A DNA stretch of 6,062 nt from Desulfobacterales bacterium (GTDB lineage Bacteria; Desulfobacterota; Desulfobulbia; Desulfobulbales; BM004). Made by a program: the position numbers and the translations under genes. The DNA lies in the NCBI GenBank assembly GCA_030621655.1, contig JAUXHH010000103.1, positions 1-6,062 of the forward strand, in the 5' to 3' direction. Numbering within the stretch: the first letter of the stretch is position 1; every line of letters starts with the position of its first letter. Positions 5,860 through 6,062 of the stretch are shown here, one piece after another. The notes beneath the pieces were generated by a model. It ran no database searches and was not told the DNA's origin. It worked only from the letters and a program-made list of their open reading frames with translations.

Positions 5860-6062
5860 TTATGGACAGCCCGAGCAAGTAAAATTCCTTTCCCTGCTCC
5901 CGGCATATTTATGTTTTTTTCTGAAGCTGCGTTTAAGCAGGAGACGCTTCAGGTACGTTACAGGAGATTTTGCAACCTTTGCCTTACCGCTTAGTGTTGC
6001 AGAAGGATCAAAAATAAGATCAAGCAGGTGCGCAGTTGGACCGATCTTTCCAAGAAAATTTG
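5860..6062 (-). CDS. C-terminal end of an unrecognised protein (partial, N-terminus off the right edge)
   Basis: One minus-strand frame stays open from the window edge to a TAA at 5862-5860, giving 66 residues beginning NFLGKIGPTAHLLDLIFDP. The other two minus frames hit stops within about 25 codons, and codon choice resembles the neighbouring genes. The end is strongly basic (YLKRLLLKRSFRKKHKY) and finishes with a CSGC pair one residue before the end. I do not recognise the family. It does not look like the C-terminus of OleA, so the missing fourth ole gene is not simply cut off here. Confidence 0.6.
   Translation of the reverse strand, partial: NFLGKIGPTAHLLDLIFDPSATLSGKAKVAKSPVTYLKRLLLKRSFRKKHKYAGSRERNFTCSGCP

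Noticed and set aside
1..6062. Defence island, prophage or insertion sequence
   Set aside because: No transposase, integrase, nuclease, methylase or phage-like gene is visible; the genes are metabolic, proteolytic or hypothetical.

Overview
The window has moderate GC content, and every convincing gene lies on the minus strand. Read in the direction of transcription (high to low coordinates) it holds: the C-terminal end of an unrecognised protein (5860-6062), a small two-helix membrane protein (5506-5772), a small cupin (4914-5234), the operon oleB-oleC-oleD (4710 down to 1166), and a secreted M48-family zinc metalloprotease with a TPR-like tail that runs off the left edge (1-995). I see no rRNA, tRNA, CRISPR array, transposase or phage gene. 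The source looks like an anaerobic or facultative Gram-negative bacterium. Periplasmic M48/TPR proteases, ole genes, an FNR-type box and short CCCTTGA-type interspersed repeats together suggest Desulfobacterota (former deltaproteobacteria), but that is inference and not proven here.

The core is three of the four genes for long-chain cis-olefin synthesis by head-to-head condensation of fatty acids. In the known pathway OleA condenses two acyl-CoAs to a beta-keto acid, OleD reduces it to a beta-hydroxy acid, OleC uses ATP to close a beta-lactone, and OleB removes CO2 to leave the internal alkene. OleB and OleC overlap by four bases (ATGA), and OleD follows OleC after 24 bases, so they are almost certainly co-transcribed. 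oleA is not in the window; the place directly upstream of oleB is taken by a cupin gene with its own promoter.

The most interesting non-coding signals are: (1) an FNR/CRP-type box, TTGACTTACATCAA, upstream of the cupin, spaced exactly as a class II activator site from a TACACT -10 element; (2) two direct copies of a CCCTTGACCCC-type repeat that bracket oleBCD, one of which supplies the stop codon and last 11 residues of OleD, plus a short inverted copy beyond it; (3) two perfect 13-bp palindromes in the intergenic regions. The region does not look like a new defence or mobile system. It is best read as a lipid/hydrocarbon locus beside a small, probably oxygen- or NO-responsive cupin gene.
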